A stretch of DNA of 64,000 nucleotides. Source: 79-D21 sp964521575 (GTDB taxonomy: Bacteria > Synergistota > Synergistia > Synergistales > 79-D21). Location: positions 1 through 64,000 of the forward strand of contig CAZFSR010000006.1 in NCBI GenBank assembly GCA_964521575.1, in the 5' to 3' direction. The position numbers and the translations under genes were made by a program. Positions 49,848-59,682 of this stretch are shown one piece after another. Position 1 is the stretch's first letter. Each line of letters begins with the position of its first letter. The notes under the pieces are model-generated. The model saw nothing but the letters and a program-made list of their open reading frames with translations. It was not told the origin of the DNA and ran no database searches.

Positions 49848-51155
49848 ATGCGAACCGGCTCCATGCCCAAAACTCAAAGGGAGGTGCTCGAAGGAATGAG
49901 AGAAAAGCTAAGAATGGACCCAGGTATGATCGAAGAGATCAACCGCTACCTTCTCGACCCGGAGAACCCGCTGGTAAACGGAATCCTTGGTGTAATCGGA
50001 AAGTACGGAACACCGGAACAAATCAATGCCAAGGCGGCGGAGGCCCGGAAAATCTCCAACCTGATGGAGGGCCTGAAAAGGTCCGGATCGCCTTACCTGA
50101 AGGATTTGGATTGGTTGGAAGACGCACGAGACAAGGGAGCTTTTGTCGGGATCACGGAATTCAGGAATAAGGTCCTTTCCGGCGAGGCGGCTTCAAGGGA
50201 ATATGCCGAGGATCGGGCTGTGACCCTGGAGATCAGCGCTCTTCAATATTTCCCTTGGCTGATCGAAGAAGCCCGGAGGGCCATAGAAAAGAAAGAGCTG
50301 ATGCCCGGCCGCTACATACGGGTGCGAAAAATGGTGGAACAGGAGAACGACAACGGAGACATACGGGCGGTCGCTGCAGCCATGCAGATCATCGGCGCCA
50401 GCTACGTCGAAACCCTGGACACCAAGGGCACGGATGGTTCGAATGTCCACCTTGGGGGCCCGGAGACGATTACCGGTTATTTTGGCGGCATCGGCCAACC
50501 GAACTCCCACCCGCTTCTCTGGTTCGACGAATTCCTTTACTACTACACAACCTACGGGATACAGCAGGTCCTGAACATCAACCCCGGAACAGTCCTCGTC
50601 GGCTATATAGCCCATAAGCTCGGCATCGACATGGGGTTCAAGATATCCGTCTTCATGGGTAACGACAACCCTTACTCGATCCTCTGGACCCTCTTGACGG
50701 CCAGGCTTTTCAGCAGGGCAGACGGGTCGACACCCCTGATGGGTTTCAATGTGAGCAATTCAATCGATGCGGAGTCCCTGCTTGTTTCGGCAGAAGTCCG
50801 GCGTAAGCTCGGCTTTGAAAGCGATGTCCGGATCGAGCACCACGTGACCGAGACCTACCGAAGCATTGTCAGGCAACCCTACTGCCGCCGCGATGACCTC
50901 CTGAAAGTGGCAGAAAAAGTTCCGAACATTTCCGCCAAGCATGAAGGCGGGGACGTCGAGGACGAGAGGCTTAGAGACCATCCTTCAGATATTCTGGATT
51001 ACTTCAGGCAAAAGAAAGAAGTGTGCGAGTCGAAAGAGATGGACCTTCTTCTCGCGAACTATCTCGACAAGCACGCCGCCGTAAACCGAACAGCAGAAGC
51101 CTTAACGCGGCGAGGGCTTTCTTTCGTCGCTGCGAGGCTTCTCCACAGGCGATAA
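49848..51155 (+). CDS. Conserved-looking protein of unknown function, 435 residues
   Basis: I do not recognise the family. No signal peptide or membrane helix. An N-terminal helical part (about 1-170) leads to a core with Gly/Asn-rich loops: SYVETLDTKGTDGSNVHLGGPETITGYFGG region near 185, LNINPGTVLVGYIAHKLG near 243, FMGNDNPYSILWTLLTARLF near 267, MGFNVSNSIDAESLL near 297, and RIEHHVTETYRSIVRQ near 326. The alternation suggests an enzyme with an alpha/beta-barrel-like core, but this is inference. Start at 49848 has AGGAAAG; ATG at 49863 or 49896 is possible. Last gene of the glycerate/polyP operon. Confidence 0.75.
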   Translation: MRTGSMPKTQREVLEGMREKLRMDPGMIEEINRYLLDPENPLVNGILGVIGKYGTPEQINAKAAEARKISNLMEGLKRSGSPYLKDLDWLEDARDKGAFVGITEFRNKVLSGEAASREYAEDRAVTLEISALQYFPWLIEEARRAIEKKELMPGRYIRVRKMVEQENDNGDIRAVAAAMQIIGASYVETLDTKGTDGSNVHLGGPETITGYFGGIGQPNSHPLLWFDEFLYYYTTYGIQQVLNINPGTVLVGYIAHKLGIDMGFKISVFMGNDNPYSILWTLLTARLFSRADGSTPLMGFNVSNSIDAESLLVSAEVRRKLGFESDVRIEHHVTETYRSIVRQPYCRRDDLLKVAEKVPNISAKHEGGDVEDERLRDHPSDILDYFRQKKEVCESKEMDLLLANYLDKHAAVNRTAEALTRRGLSFVAARLLHRR

Positions 51156-51159
51156 GCGC

Positions 51160-51210
51160 AAAAGAGGAAGAGGGGCAAGTTCGGGAAATCCGAATCCCTC
51201 TTCCTCTTTT
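51160..51210. terminator. Bidirectional terminator between the unknown gene and purE
   Basis: AAAGAGGAAGAGGG / CCCTCTTCCTCTTTT long arms, with a nested TTCGG/CCGAA hairpin in the loop. A-rich and T-rich flanks permit use from both strands. Confidence 0.75.
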
Positions 51211-51219
51211 CAAATTATC

Positions 51220-51735
51220 TTAAAAAGCTTCGGGAGGGGCGACCGGAAGGCCTTCCAGATCCTTTCGGTCCTCTCTCGTTTTTCCGATCGCGGCCTTGTT
51301 GTAGTCATCGAGCCGCTTCAGAAGGTCAACGTTAGAGAGCGCGAGAATCCTTGCCGCCAAAACGGCGGCGTTTTTCCCCCCATCGATGCCGACCGCTCCG
51401 ACCGGTACTCCGGGAGGCATCTGCGTGACGGCAAATAGAGCGTCTTCGCCTCCGAGGGTGCCGGACGAGACGGGCACGCCGATGACGGGCAACGTAGAAT
51501 GGGCGGCGAGAACACCTGGGAGGGCCGCAGACAGGCCGGCTATTCCCACCAGGACACGCAGCCCCCTTTCTCTCGCCTTGCGGGCATAGGCGACGACGTC
51601 TTCCGGTGTCCTATGGGCGGAGGCGACCGTGACCTCATAGGGAATTCCCAACTCGATAAGAGCCTCGGCGACCTTTTTCCCCACGAAGAGGTCGGATTTT
51701 GATCCGAGCACAATACCAACTACGGGTTCGGGCAT
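51220..51735 (-). CDS. purE: N5-carboxyaminoimidazole ribonucleotide mutase / AIR carboxylase
   Basis: 171 residues. IVLGSKSDLFVG and VASAHRTPEDV bind the nucleotide; GLSAALPGVLAAHSTLPVIGVPV and QMPPGVPVGAVGIDGGKNAA follow. Sixth step of IMP synthesis. No purK is in the operon, so it may use CO2 directly or purK may lie elsewhere. Last gene of the purine operon, 16 bases after purD. Confidence 0.95.
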   Translation of the reverse strand: MPEPVVGIVLGSKSDLFVGKKVAEALIELGIPYEVTVASAHRTPEDVVAYARKARERGLRVLVGIAGLSAALPGVLAAHSTLPVIGVPVSSGTLGGEDALFAVTQMPPGVPVGAVGIDGGKNAAVLAARILALSNVDLLKRLDDYNKAAIGKTREDRKDLEGLPVAPPEAF

Positions 51736-51751
51736 TTTCCCCCCTCCTTCT

Positions 51752-53044
51752 CTACCTGGCCGGCCAGGGCGTCAGCCCTGCCTTTGCCGAAATGTCCGTA
51801 CGGTAAAAAACATCGGTAAAGGCTATTGCCGAAGCGGCCTCGTAAGCTTTATTCCTGGCGGAATCAAGAGTCTCCCCCATGCCGACGACCGTCAGGACCC
51901 TGCCTCCCGACGTGACGAGGCCATGTAAAGGATCCATCCTCGTCCCGGCCTGGAAGACCAGAACCCCTGCCTTTCTTTCTGCTTCTTCGAGGCCGAGGAT
52001 CCGGTACCCTTTCCGGAATTGTCCTGGATAACCTCCGGAGGCAAGGACAACCCCAACCGCGTTTTTCGCAGGTCGTTTCCATGCGACCTGATCAAGATGT
52101 CTCGCGCAGGAGGCTTCAATGACTTCTCCCCAGTCTCCCTGGAAAGCGGGCAGGACAACTTGCGCTTCCGGGTCCCCGAGGCGGACGTTATATTCGAGGA
52201 CACGGCAGTTTCGTTCTTTATCAACCATCAATCCCGCATAAATGACGCCTCGAAAATCGATCCCTTCGGATTCTAGGCCTCTTACCGTTGGAAAGAGAAT
52301 CTCGCGATCGATCCTTTCGAGGAGGGCTGGATCAGCCCATGGGACAGGGGAATAGGCGCCCATGCCTCCCGTGTTCGGACCTTCATCCCCGTCGAAAATC
52401 CTCTTGTGGTCCTGGCTCGACGGGAGTTGTCTGACCGTTTTCCCGTCGGTGACCGCAAGAACGGTCATTTCTGTTCCCGGCAGGAAATCTTCGATAACGA
52501 GCGTTTTGCCGGCCTCTCCAAGCTCTTTCTCGACGAGAAGAGAACGACAAACCTGCAGGGCGGCTTCCAGCGAGTCGGGAAGGAAGGCTCCTTTCCCCGC
52601 CGCGAGGCCGTCGGCCTTTACAACGTAAGGGGCCTTCCTTTTCCGAAGGGCTGCTTCCGCTTCATCCATTCCCCGTACGATGTCGAAAGGTGCGGTTGGG
52701 ATCCCGTGGCGCATCATGAACTGCTTCGCGAAAGCCTTGCTTCCTTCGAGACGGGCCCCATCCCTGCCGGGGCCAAAAACGGGAATTCCGTTTTCCCGCA
52801 GGGCATCCGCCACGCCTGCCACGAGCGGGGCTTCCGGTCCAACGACAACGTGGTCTGCCCCTGTCTTTCGGACCAGCTCGAGAACAGCGGCGGAATCACA
52901 AGGGTCAATCTCGTGACATGACGCAAGCTTGGCGATACCGGGATTCCCGGGTGCCGCGAAAAGGTCCTCGACTCGACTCGATTTCTTCAGGGCCCAGGCG
53001 ATCGCATGCTCTCGAGCGCCTCCCCCCAGGAGGAGTATTCTCAA
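51752..53044 (-). CDS. purD: Phosphoribosylamine-glycine ligase
   Basis: 430 residues, ATP-grasp enzyme. LLLGGGAREHAIAWAL at the start, FGPGRDGARLEGSKAFAKQFM near 94, VVKADGLAAGKGAF near 138, and YNVRLGDPEAQVVLPAF near 285. TTG start with GGGAGGAGATAAAT. Second step of the purine pathway. Confidence 0.97.
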   Translation of the reverse strand: MRILLLGGGAREHAIAWALKKSSRVEDLFAAPGNPGIAKLASCHEIDPCDSAAVLELVRKTGADHVVVGPEAPLVAGVADALRENGIPVFGPGRDGARLEGSKAFAKQFMMRHGIPTAPFDIVRGMDEAEAALRKRKAPYVVKADGLAAGKGAFLPDSLEAALQVCRSLLVEKELGEAGKTLVIEDFLPGTEMTVLAVTDGKTVRQLPSSQDHKRIFDGDEGPNTGGMGAYSPVPWADPALLERIDREILFPTVRGLESEGIDFRGVIYAGLMVDKERNCRVLEYNVRLGDPEAQVVLPAFQGDWGEVIEASCARHLDQVAWKRPAKNAVGVVLASGGYPGQFRKGYRILGLEEAERKAGVLVFQAGTRMDPLHGLVTSGGRVLTVVGMGETLDSARNKAYEAASAIAFTDVFYRTDISAKAGLTPWPAR

Positions 53045-53059
53045 ATTTATCTCCTCCCT

Positions 53060-54586
53060 CTAATGACGGAAAGTTCTCCAGCCGGTGATGAAGAGAGAGA
53101 CTCCCATCGACTGCGCGGCCTCGAAGACTTCACTGTCTCGAATCGACCCTCCGGGCTGGATGATCGCCTCGATTCCCGCAGCAGCGGCCAGCTCAATGCT
53201 GTCGGGGAACGGGAAGAAAGCGTCACTCGCCAGAACCGCTCCCCTTGCGGCTGCGCCCGCTTTTGCGAGAGCCCATTGTACGGCGTCGACTCGGCTTGTG
53301 AAACCGCGGCCGATTCCCAACGTTTTCCCTCCGGAAGCGACCACGATCGCGTTGCTTTTGCTCAGAGCACAGCTTTTCCAGGCGAAAAGAAGGTCCTTCC
53401 ACAACTCGGGCCTGGGTGTTCCGATCCATTTCCCGTTCTTCTCGTCCGGCAAGGGGGCAACCTTGTCTTCCTGGACGAGGATGCCGCTCCAGGTTCCCGT
53501 GTATTGGAAAGGCGTGACGCGTCCTCCCGCCCAATGGATCACCCGCAGGTTTGGCCGATTTGACGAAAGGAACTCGACCACGCCGGCAGCAAAAGAAGGG
53601 GCAACAAGAACCTCCGTGAAATTTTCCGCGATCCTCTTGGCGGTTTTCATGTCCAGTTCCCTTGTCAATCCCACGATACCGCCGAATGCTGAAACCGGGT
53701 CGCATTCAACCGCGTTAAGGTAAGCCTGCTCGAGGTCTGCTCCCAACGAGATGCCGGATGGAGTCGTGTGCTTGATGACGGTCACGGCGTCTTCGTCCTG
53801 GAACAGGGCGCAGCTTCGCAGGGCGGCATCCAGGTCTAGGATGTTGTTGTAGGACATTTCCTTACCAGAAAGTTGCTTCCACGGAATGTCCGATAGAGGG
53901 GGAAGGGCAAGCGCCGCCTCCTGGTGGGGATTTTCCCCGTAACGGAGAGAAAGGGCAGGTGTCAGGACAAGAGGGATTTTTTCGTCGATCCTTCCGCATT
54001 TGCCGACCTCGCGGGAGATTCCGGTGTAGATGGAAGCGTCGTATGAGGCCGTCGCGGCGAATCCCTTCAAGGCGAATTCCTGACGGGTTTTCAGGGAAAC
54101 ATTGCCGTCGGTTGCGAGTTCATCGAGAGCCTTAGCGTAATCCGTAGGATCCGTAAGGAGAATGACCTGATGATAGTTTTTCGCCGCTGCCCGGATAAGG
54201 GTCACGCCTCCGACGTCAATGTTCTCGAGAAGGGTTTCCAGGTCTGCACCTTTTCGTGAAACGGCTTCAAACGGGTAAAGGTTACAGACGACCATGTCGA
54301 TCAACGGGATGCCGAACCGTTCGACGTCATTCAAATCCTCTTCGAAGTGCCGGCGCGCCAGAATCCCGCCGAATATTGAAGGGTGAAGGGTTTTAACTCG
54401 TCCCCCGAGCATATGGGGATACCCCGTCAAATCCGCCACTTCCTTGATTTCCAGGCCTGCAGACCGGAGGGCCGTGGCAGTGCCGGAACTCGAGATGATT
54501 TCCCAACCGGCCGCGGACAGGCTCCTCGCGAGGTCCACGACCCCTTCCTTGTCCCAGACGGAAATGAGTGCCCGTTTTTCGCTCAT
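53060..54586 (-). CDS. purH: AICAR transformylase / IMP cyclohydrolase
   Basis: 508 residues, the two-domain enzyme for the last two steps to IMP. N-terminal cyclohydrolase: ALISVWDKEGVVDLARSL, SGGTA-like SSSGTATAL, LGGRVKTLHPSIFGGILARR. C-terminal transformylase: LRYGENPHQEAAL, VIKHTTPSGISLG, AFGGIVGLTRELD and SDAFFPFPD. ATG at 54586 with AAGGAGACAAAAAG; the longer upstream frame overlaps purN and is rejected. Confidence 0.97.
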   Translation of the reverse strand: MSEKRALISVWDKEGVVDLARSLSAAGWEIISSSGTATALRSAGLEIKEVADLTGYPHMLGGRVKTLHPSIFGGILARRHFEEDLNDVERFGIPLIDMVVCNLYPFEAVSRKGADLETLLENIDVGGVTLIRAAAKNYHQVILLTDPTDYAKALDELATDGNVSLKTRQEFALKGFAATASYDASIYTGISREVGKCGRIDEKIPLVLTPALSLRYGENPHQEAALALPPLSDIPWKQLSGKEMSYNNILDLDAALRSCALFQDEDAVTVIKHTTPSGISLGADLEQAYLNAVECDPVSAFGGIVGLTRELDMKTAKRIAENFTEVLVAPSFAAGVVEFLSSNRPNLRVIHWAGGRVTPFQYTGTWSGILVQEDKVAPLPDEKNGKWIGTPRPELWKDLLFAWKSCALSKSNAIVVASGGKTLGIGRGFTSRVDAVQWALAKAGAAARGAVLASDAFFPFPDSIELAAAAGIEAIIQPGGSIRDSEVFEAAQSMGVSLFITGWRTFRH

Positions 54587-55182
54587 TCTTTTTGTCTCCT
54601 TTCGGGAGTTCGGATTTTCCCCAAGAAAAGGTCTCTTAACGTTACCCAGTAAAGGCGGTGCTCGAGTTCGTGCACCCTTGATTCCAGTGACTCCATGGAC
54701 TCTCCCTCGTCGATGCGCAAAGCTTCCTGTGCGAGAATTGGGCCGTGATCGACCTTTTCGTCGACAAGATGTACAGTCACGCCCGTTAGTTTCACTCCGT
54801 AACGCCACGCCTGCCCGATTGCATCCACGCCGGGAAAGGAGGGTAGCAGGGATGGGTGGATGTTGACGATTTTGCCCGAAAACGCCGAGACGAAGTCCGG
54901 TGAGAGGACTTTCATGAATCCCGCGAGAATGATCCAGTCAACTCCGTTAGCGGCCAAGTCTTCACGCATTGCTTCTTCGCAGACTTTCCTGCCTTTCTCG
55001 CGATAGGGATAGATCCTTGTCCGGACTCCGAGCGCAGAAGCCTTTTCGAGGCCTGGCGCCTCAGGGTTGTCGCTCGCGACGAAGACGACCTCGCCGGGTG
55101 TTTCCCCGGAGCGAAAACGCTCTATGAGCGCCAGCATGTTCGTACCATGACCCGAAATCAGGATGGCGACGCGGGGACTCAT
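54583..55182 (-). CDS. purN: Phosphoribosylglycinamide formyltransferase
   Basis: 199 residues. ILISGHGTNMLALIERF, KVLSPDFVSAFSGKIVNIHPSLLPSFPG (catalytic Asn-His) and GVTVHLVDEKVDHGPILAQ. Uses 10-formyl-THF in the third step. Start and end overlap purM and purH by 4 bases each. Confidence 0.96.
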   Translation of the reverse strand: MSPRVAILISGHGTNMLALIERFRSGETPGEVVFVASDNPEAPGLEKASALGVRTRIYPYREKGRKVCEEAMREDLAANGVDWIILAGFMKVLSPDFVSAFSGKIVNIHPSLLPSFPGVDAIGQAWRYGVKLTGVTVHLVDEKVDHGPILAQEALRIDEGESMESLESRVHELEHRLYWVTLRDLFLGKIRTPERRQKE

Positions 55183-56168
55183 TGGATTTCTCCAACCAGA
55201 AGCGGCGCTTCTCCTTCTTCCTCCAGGGCATGAAGCAGAATATCCAGGTTTTCGGGGGCCGTGACGAGAGAAAAGCCGATTCCGAGATTGAAAACCCGCC
55301 TCATCTCGTTTTCCGGAACCCCTGCTTCCCGGAGGAGTGAAAAAACTCTCCCTTGGGTCCAAGCGTCGAAATCGATCTCAAGCCTGCATCCGCCAGGGAG
55401 AATCCTGGCAATGTTCTCCACGAGCCCTCCTCCCGTGATATGGGCCATTCCCTTGACCACACCGGTCGAAGCCGCCTTTAGAGCCGCTCGGACATAAAGT
55501 TTCGTTGGTTCCAGTAGCATTCGCCAAAGCGGTTGTTCACAGCCGGCAAGGGTAGAGAAAAGGAAATCCGGGTTTTTGCCATCAAGAAGCGCCTTCCTGA
55601 CAAGGGAAAAACCGTTACTGTGCAGACCGGAGCTTGTGAGTCCCACCACGAGGTCACCTGAACGGATCGCTTTGCCATCGATCAGGGACGATTCTTCGAC
55701 GACGCCAACGGCAAAGCCTGCAAGGTCAAAACCCTCAGGAGGGTAAATCCCTGGCATTTCAGCCGTTTCCCCTCCAAGAAGGGCGCAACCGGACTCGCGG
55801 CAGGCCTCATGAATCGAGCGGACGATTGGTTCGTAGGAATCGACATCTAGATGCCCGCAGGCCAGGTAATCGAGAAAAAAAAGCGGGCGCGCACCGCAAG
55901 TGACCAGATCATTGACGCTCATGGCAACAAGGTCCTGCCCCAAGAATTCCAAATGGCCGCAGGCTTTCGCGATTTCCATTTTCGTGCCTACGCCGTCACA
56001 GCAAGCCGCCAAAAGGGTCCCCCCCTCGAGGCGGTAGAGTCCGCTGAATCCGCCGATCCCTCCTACAACGTTTGGATCAGCGGCTTTTCCCGTGATCGCC
56101 TTGATCCTTTCAACGAAGAGGTTGCCCCGGTCGATGCTGACGCCAGAGTTTTCATAAGTCAGTCCCAT
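55179..56168 (-). CDS. purM: Phosphoribosylformylglycinamidine cyclo-ligase
   Basis: 329 residues. YENSGVSIDRGNLFVERIK, LLAACCDGVGTKMEIA, CGARPLFFLDYLACGH, GGETAEMPGIYPPEGFDLAGFAVG and HITGGGLVENIARILP are PurM blocks. Fifth step: makes AIR. ATG at 56168 after GGGAGGGGACGAAG; overlaps the end of purF. Confidence 0.97.
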   Translation of the reverse strand: MGLTYENSGVSIDRGNLFVERIKAITGKAADPNVVGGIGGFSGLYRLEGGTLLAACCDGVGTKMEIAKACGHLEFLGQDLVAMSVNDLVTCGARPLFFLDYLACGHLDVDSYEPIVRSIHEACRESGCALLGGETAEMPGIYPPEGFDLAGFAVGVVEESSLIDGKAIRSGDLVVGLTSSGLHSNGFSLVRKALLDGKNPDFLFSTLAGCEQPLWRMLLEPTKLYVRAALKAASTGVVKGMAHITGGGLVENIARILPGGCRLEIDFDAWTQGRVFSLLREAGVPENEMRRVFNLGIGFSLVTAPENLDILLHALEEEGEAPLLVGEIQ

Positions 56169-57525
56169 CTTCGTCCCCTCCCTGGAGGTAGTCGCCGGTA
56201 AAACAGGCGGTGCATAGTTCACAACTCGGTCTCCCAATGGCCGAGACGAGGTCTTCGGACGACATGTAGGCCAGAGAGTCCGCTCCGACCATCTTTTCGA
56301 GACTGGGCACATCCAGCTGGGCCGCCGCTAGTTCCTCGCACGTCGGGGTATCGATCCCATAATAGCAGGGGAAACGAACCGGAGGAGAGGCAATGCGAAG
56401 ATGAACCGCTGATGCGCCGTTTTCGCTCATCATGTTCACGATCCGGCGCGCGGTCGTCCCACGAACGATCGAATCGTCGACGACGACGACCTCTTTTTTC
56501 TCCAGCAACTCTCGGATCGGGTTGAGCTTGATCCGGACACCCAGGTTCCGGACGAGATCGGTGGGCTGTATGAAGGTCCTGCCGACGTAACGGTTCCTGA
56601 CGACAGCGATCTCGAAAGGTTTTCCTGAAGCCTCTGAATAACCTAGCGCCGCTAGCGTTCCACTGTCAGGCATTCCGGTCACGAAGTCGGCGGAAGGGCA
56701 CGGGGCGCCGCTGGCCAGCCGTTCTCCCAGAGCTTTCCTGACCTTGTACACCGATCTTCCGTCGATAATGCTGTCGGGCCTGGCAAAATAGACGTACTCG
56801 AAGGAGCAGGCGTAATGGCGCTTTGTCTTGACCGGTATCCGGACAGACTTCATCCCGCTTTCATCGACCACGACGATCTCGCCGGGTTCGACGTCCCTGA
56901 TGAACCGAGCTCCGACGATATCGAGGGCGCAGGTTTCGGAGGCGACATAAGTGATATCGTCCTTTTCCCCCAGGACGAGGGGCCTGAAACCCCAAGGGTC
57001 CCTGGCGGCGATCAGCCTTTTACCGAGCATCACCGAGAGGCTGTAGGCTCCCCTGAGTCGCCTGAGGGAATCCACAAGGGCATCTAGGGGGGGCTTATGG
57101 GATTGGTGCGCCATCAGGTGAATGATGACTTCGGTGTCGGTGGTGGATTGGAAAATGGCTCCCCGGTTTTCGAGGTAGCGGCGGATACCGTCGGCGTTCG
57201 TCAGGTTCCCGTTATGGGCGATCGCGATCGGACCGCGGGAATATTTCGCCGCCAACGGTTGTGCATTGGCCAGCAGCGATTCACCGGTTGTGGAGTAGCG
57301 GACGTGACCGATCGCACAGCCCGCCTTGATCGAAGCGAGTTTCTTCTGGTCCAGGGCGATATGGACGAGTCCCATTCCTTTCAGGCTGTGAATGTTTTCC
57401 TCGCCGTTGATCCAGGATATTCCTGCGGATTCCTGTCCGCGGTGCTGCAGGGCATATAACCCCAGGTAGACATCTTCAAGAACCGATTTTCCTGAAGAAG
57501 AAAAAGCCCCGAAAACGCCGCACAT
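56152..57525 (-). CDS. purF: Amidophosphoribosyltransferase
   Basis: 457 residues, first committed step. MCGVFGAF exposes the catalytic Cys2 directly after Met, without the propeptide seen in Bacillus. Glutaminase stretch YALQHRGQESAGI, phosphoribosyl motif VVVDDSIVRGTT, and late cysteines (FPCYYGID, CELCTACF) that in the Bacillus-type enzyme hold a [4Fe-4S] cluster. AAAGGAGCC precedes the ATG. Confidence 0.97.
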   Translation of the reverse strand: MCGVFGAFSSSGKSVLEDVYLGLYALQHRGQESAGISWINGEENIHSLKGMGLVHIALDQKKLASIKAGCAIGHVRYSTTGESLLANAQPLAAKYSRGPIAIAHNGNLTNADGIRRYLENRGAIFQSTTDTEVIIHLMAHQSHKPPLDALVDSLRRLRGAYSLSVMLGKRLIAARDPWGFRPLVLGEKDDITYVASETCALDIVGARFIRDVEPGEIVVVDESGMKSVRIPVKTKRHYACSFEYVYFARPDSIIDGRSVYKVRKALGERLASGAPCPSADFVTGMPDSGTLAALGYSEASGKPFEIAVVRNRYVGRTFIQPTDLVRNLGVRIKLNPIRELLEKKEVVVVDDSIVRGTTARRIVNMMSENGASAVHLRIASPPVRFPCYYGIDTPTCEELAAAQLDVPSLEKMVGADSLAYMSSEDLVSAIGRPSCELCTACFTGDYLQGGDEDGTDL

Positions 57526-57528
57526 ACC

Positions 57529-59682
57529 CTAGGCTCCTTTCCAGGCTTTCTCAATCATCTTAACGGGAAGGGGTTCGGACCCCGGAAGGCGCAGGTCCGT
57601 TCCGCCAACATAGCCGATCTGCCGAAGCGGAAATCCTGTCCATACCCGCAGGAACTCCGGTATTTTAGGCGCGGGAACGGCATATAGCGCACGCGCCCCC
57701 CCCTCTGCGAAGAAAGCGGCAACCGGATGCGTAGGAATGTCGAGGTGGATTTCTGCACCGAGCCCGGAGGCAATGGATTCCTTGCAAAGGGCGATTCCTA
57801 AACCGCCTCCCAGGAGAGGGATGGCGCTATCCGCCAATTTTCTTCCCGAAGTCAGGAGGGCTCTTTCCATGAAATCTTTTTCCATCTCTGCGCAAGGAGG
57901 CAGGGGCCGGCCTTTGAGGCTGCCGAGGACGTTCACCTGGAAATGGGATCCCGGTATCGAAGCGTTGTCGATTCCTGCGAGAAAGAGATAGTCTCCTTCT
58001 TTCCAGTTTCCCGGGAGGAGGGGCGTCTGGCTTGCCTCCAAAAGCCCCACGGAGCAGACCAGGGGGGTCGGTAGTATGGCTAGCCCGGAACTTTCGTTGT
58101 AGAGGCTGACATTGCCCGATACGACTGGACAGGAGAGATCTCTGCAGCAGGCTGCCAGGCCCTTTACCGACTCCTCGAATTCCCAGAATTGTTCCGGATT
58201 TTCAGGCGAAGGGAAATTTAGGCAGTTCGTCATCCCAAGATGACGAGCCCCGGCAATCCAAAGCGGCCTGAGGGAACGGGCCATCGTCTCGTAGCCGCCC
58301 CTGAAGGGGTCAAGGTGACAAGCCCAGGGAAGAGCTTCCATCGTAATGGCGGAGATATTTCCGTTTTCCTTTATCCTGACGAGGCTTACGGGAGCACCGG
58401 GTCCCTGGACGGTGTTCACCTGGACCATGCTGTCATACTGTCGCGTTATCCAGGTTTTCTCCCTCAGGGACGGGGAGGAAAGGAGCATGAAAAGGGACTG
58501 AACAAGGTCTTTAGGTAAATCCGCTGCATTGAACTCGAAGGCTTGCCGTTTTTCGAGGTCCTTCGGTTTCTCGGAGGGCCATGAAATTTCGGGGCATCCT
58601 CCTCCGATCAGCGAAGCTGGCAGGTCAACGCAAACCTCGCCGTCCTTTTCGAGAATAAAGCGGTCCCCTTCCACCGTCTTGCCGATGACCGCGCAATCGA
58701 GATCCCATTTTTCTCCGAGGGCAAGCACCGAATCCAGTTTTTCCGGCCGAACGATCAGGAGCATCCGTTCCTGGGATTCCGAAAGGGCGATTTCCCACGC
58801 CTCCATGTCGGTTTCCCGCAAGGGAACTTTGTCCAGGTCCAGGATCATCCCGACACCGCTCTTCGCCGCGATTTCGCTGGCAGAAGAAGTGATGCCTGCG
58901 GCACCCATGTCCTGCATGCTTGCCACAAGGCCCTTTTCGAGAGCTTCAAGGCAGGCTTCGATAAGGAGTTTTTCTACAAAAGGGTCACCGATCTGGACCT
59001 GCGGCCGGCTTGCCTTCGTGTCTTCGCCCAGTTCGGTAGAGGCGAATGCAGCTCCACCGATTCCATCCCGCCCGGTTTTCGAACCCAAAAGAACAACCAG
59101 GCTCCCGGGTACGGCGGTTTGGGAACTGACGATGGAACCTGAAGCCACAAGGCCCATGCAAAAGGCGTTGAGTAAAGGATTCCCCTCGTATCTTTCATCG
59201 TATAGGGTTTTCCCACCCACGGTTGGAACGCCGACGCAATTCCCGTAGCCTCCTACCCCCTTGACGATTCCGTCAGAGAGGAAGCGGGTTTTTCGTGAAT
59301 TCGCCTTTCCGAAAAACAGGCCGTCTAGAGAGGCCATGGGGCGCGCCCCCATGGCCAGAATATCCCGTATGATTCCTCCCACGCCGGTTGCAGCCCCCTG
59401 GTAAGGTTCAACGGCGGAAGGATGATTATGGCTCTCTACCTTGAAAGCCAACCCCCATCCGTTGCCGGCATCGACAACACCGGCGTTTTCCCCGACCCCC
59501 TTCAGGACCGCCGGGCCCTCTTTCGGGAAAAGCCTCAAAAGGGGCCTGGATGATTTATAGGAACAATGTTCGGACCACATGACGCCGAAAATTCGAATTT
59601 CCGCCTCGTTCGGCTCTCGACCGAGGTCTCGGCGGATGATTTCGATCTCAGTGTCCCGCAGCCCGGCCTTTCGGTAATCCAA
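57529..59682 (-). CDS. purL: Phosphoribosylformylglycinamidine synthase subunit II
   Basis: 717 residues, small-type PurL that works with PurQ and PurS. SEHCSYKSSRPLL, VESHNHPSAVEPYQGAATGVGGIIRDILAMGARP and SMQDMGAAGITSSASEIAAK lead; a second PurM-like half follows. Fourth step, ATP-dependent amidation of FGAR. TTG start with GGGAGG. Confidence 0.97.
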   Translation of the reverse strand: MDYRKAGLRDTEIEIIRRDLGREPNEAEIRIFGVMWSEHCSYKSSRPLLRLFPKEGPAVLKGVGENAGVVDAGNGWGLAFKVESHNHPSAVEPYQGAATGVGGIIRDILAMGARPMASLDGLFFGKANSRKTRFLSDGIVKGVGGYGNCVGVPTVGGKTLYDERYEGNPLLNAFCMGLVASGSIVSSQTAVPGSLVVLLGSKTGRDGIGGAAFASTELGEDTKASRPQVQIGDPFVEKLLIEACLEALEKGLVASMQDMGAAGITSSASEIAAKSGVGMILDLDKVPLRETDMEAWEIALSESQERMLLIVRPEKLDSVLALGEKWDLDCAVIGKTVEGDRFILEKDGEVCVDLPASLIGGGCPEISWPSEKPKDLEKRQAFEFNAADLPKDLVQSLFMLLSSPSLREKTWITRQYDSMVQVNTVQGPGAPVSLVRIKENGNISAITMEALPWACHLDPFRGGYETMARSLRPLWIAGARHLGMTNCLNFPSPENPEQFWEFEESVKGLAACCRDLSCPVVSGNVSLYNESSGLAILPTPLVCSVGLLEASQTPLLPGNWKEGDYLFLAGIDNASIPGSHFQVNVLGSLKGRPLPPCAEMEKDFMERALLTSGRKLADSAIPLLGGGLGIALCKESIASGLGAEIHLDIPTHPVAAFFAEGGARALYAVPAPKIPEFLRVWTGFPLRQIGYVGGTDLRLPGSEPLPVKMIEKAWKGA

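Noticed and set aside
58529..59248. 239-codon plus-strand frame inside purL
   Set aside because: Ser/Arg-rich shadow of purL, no SD and no family features.
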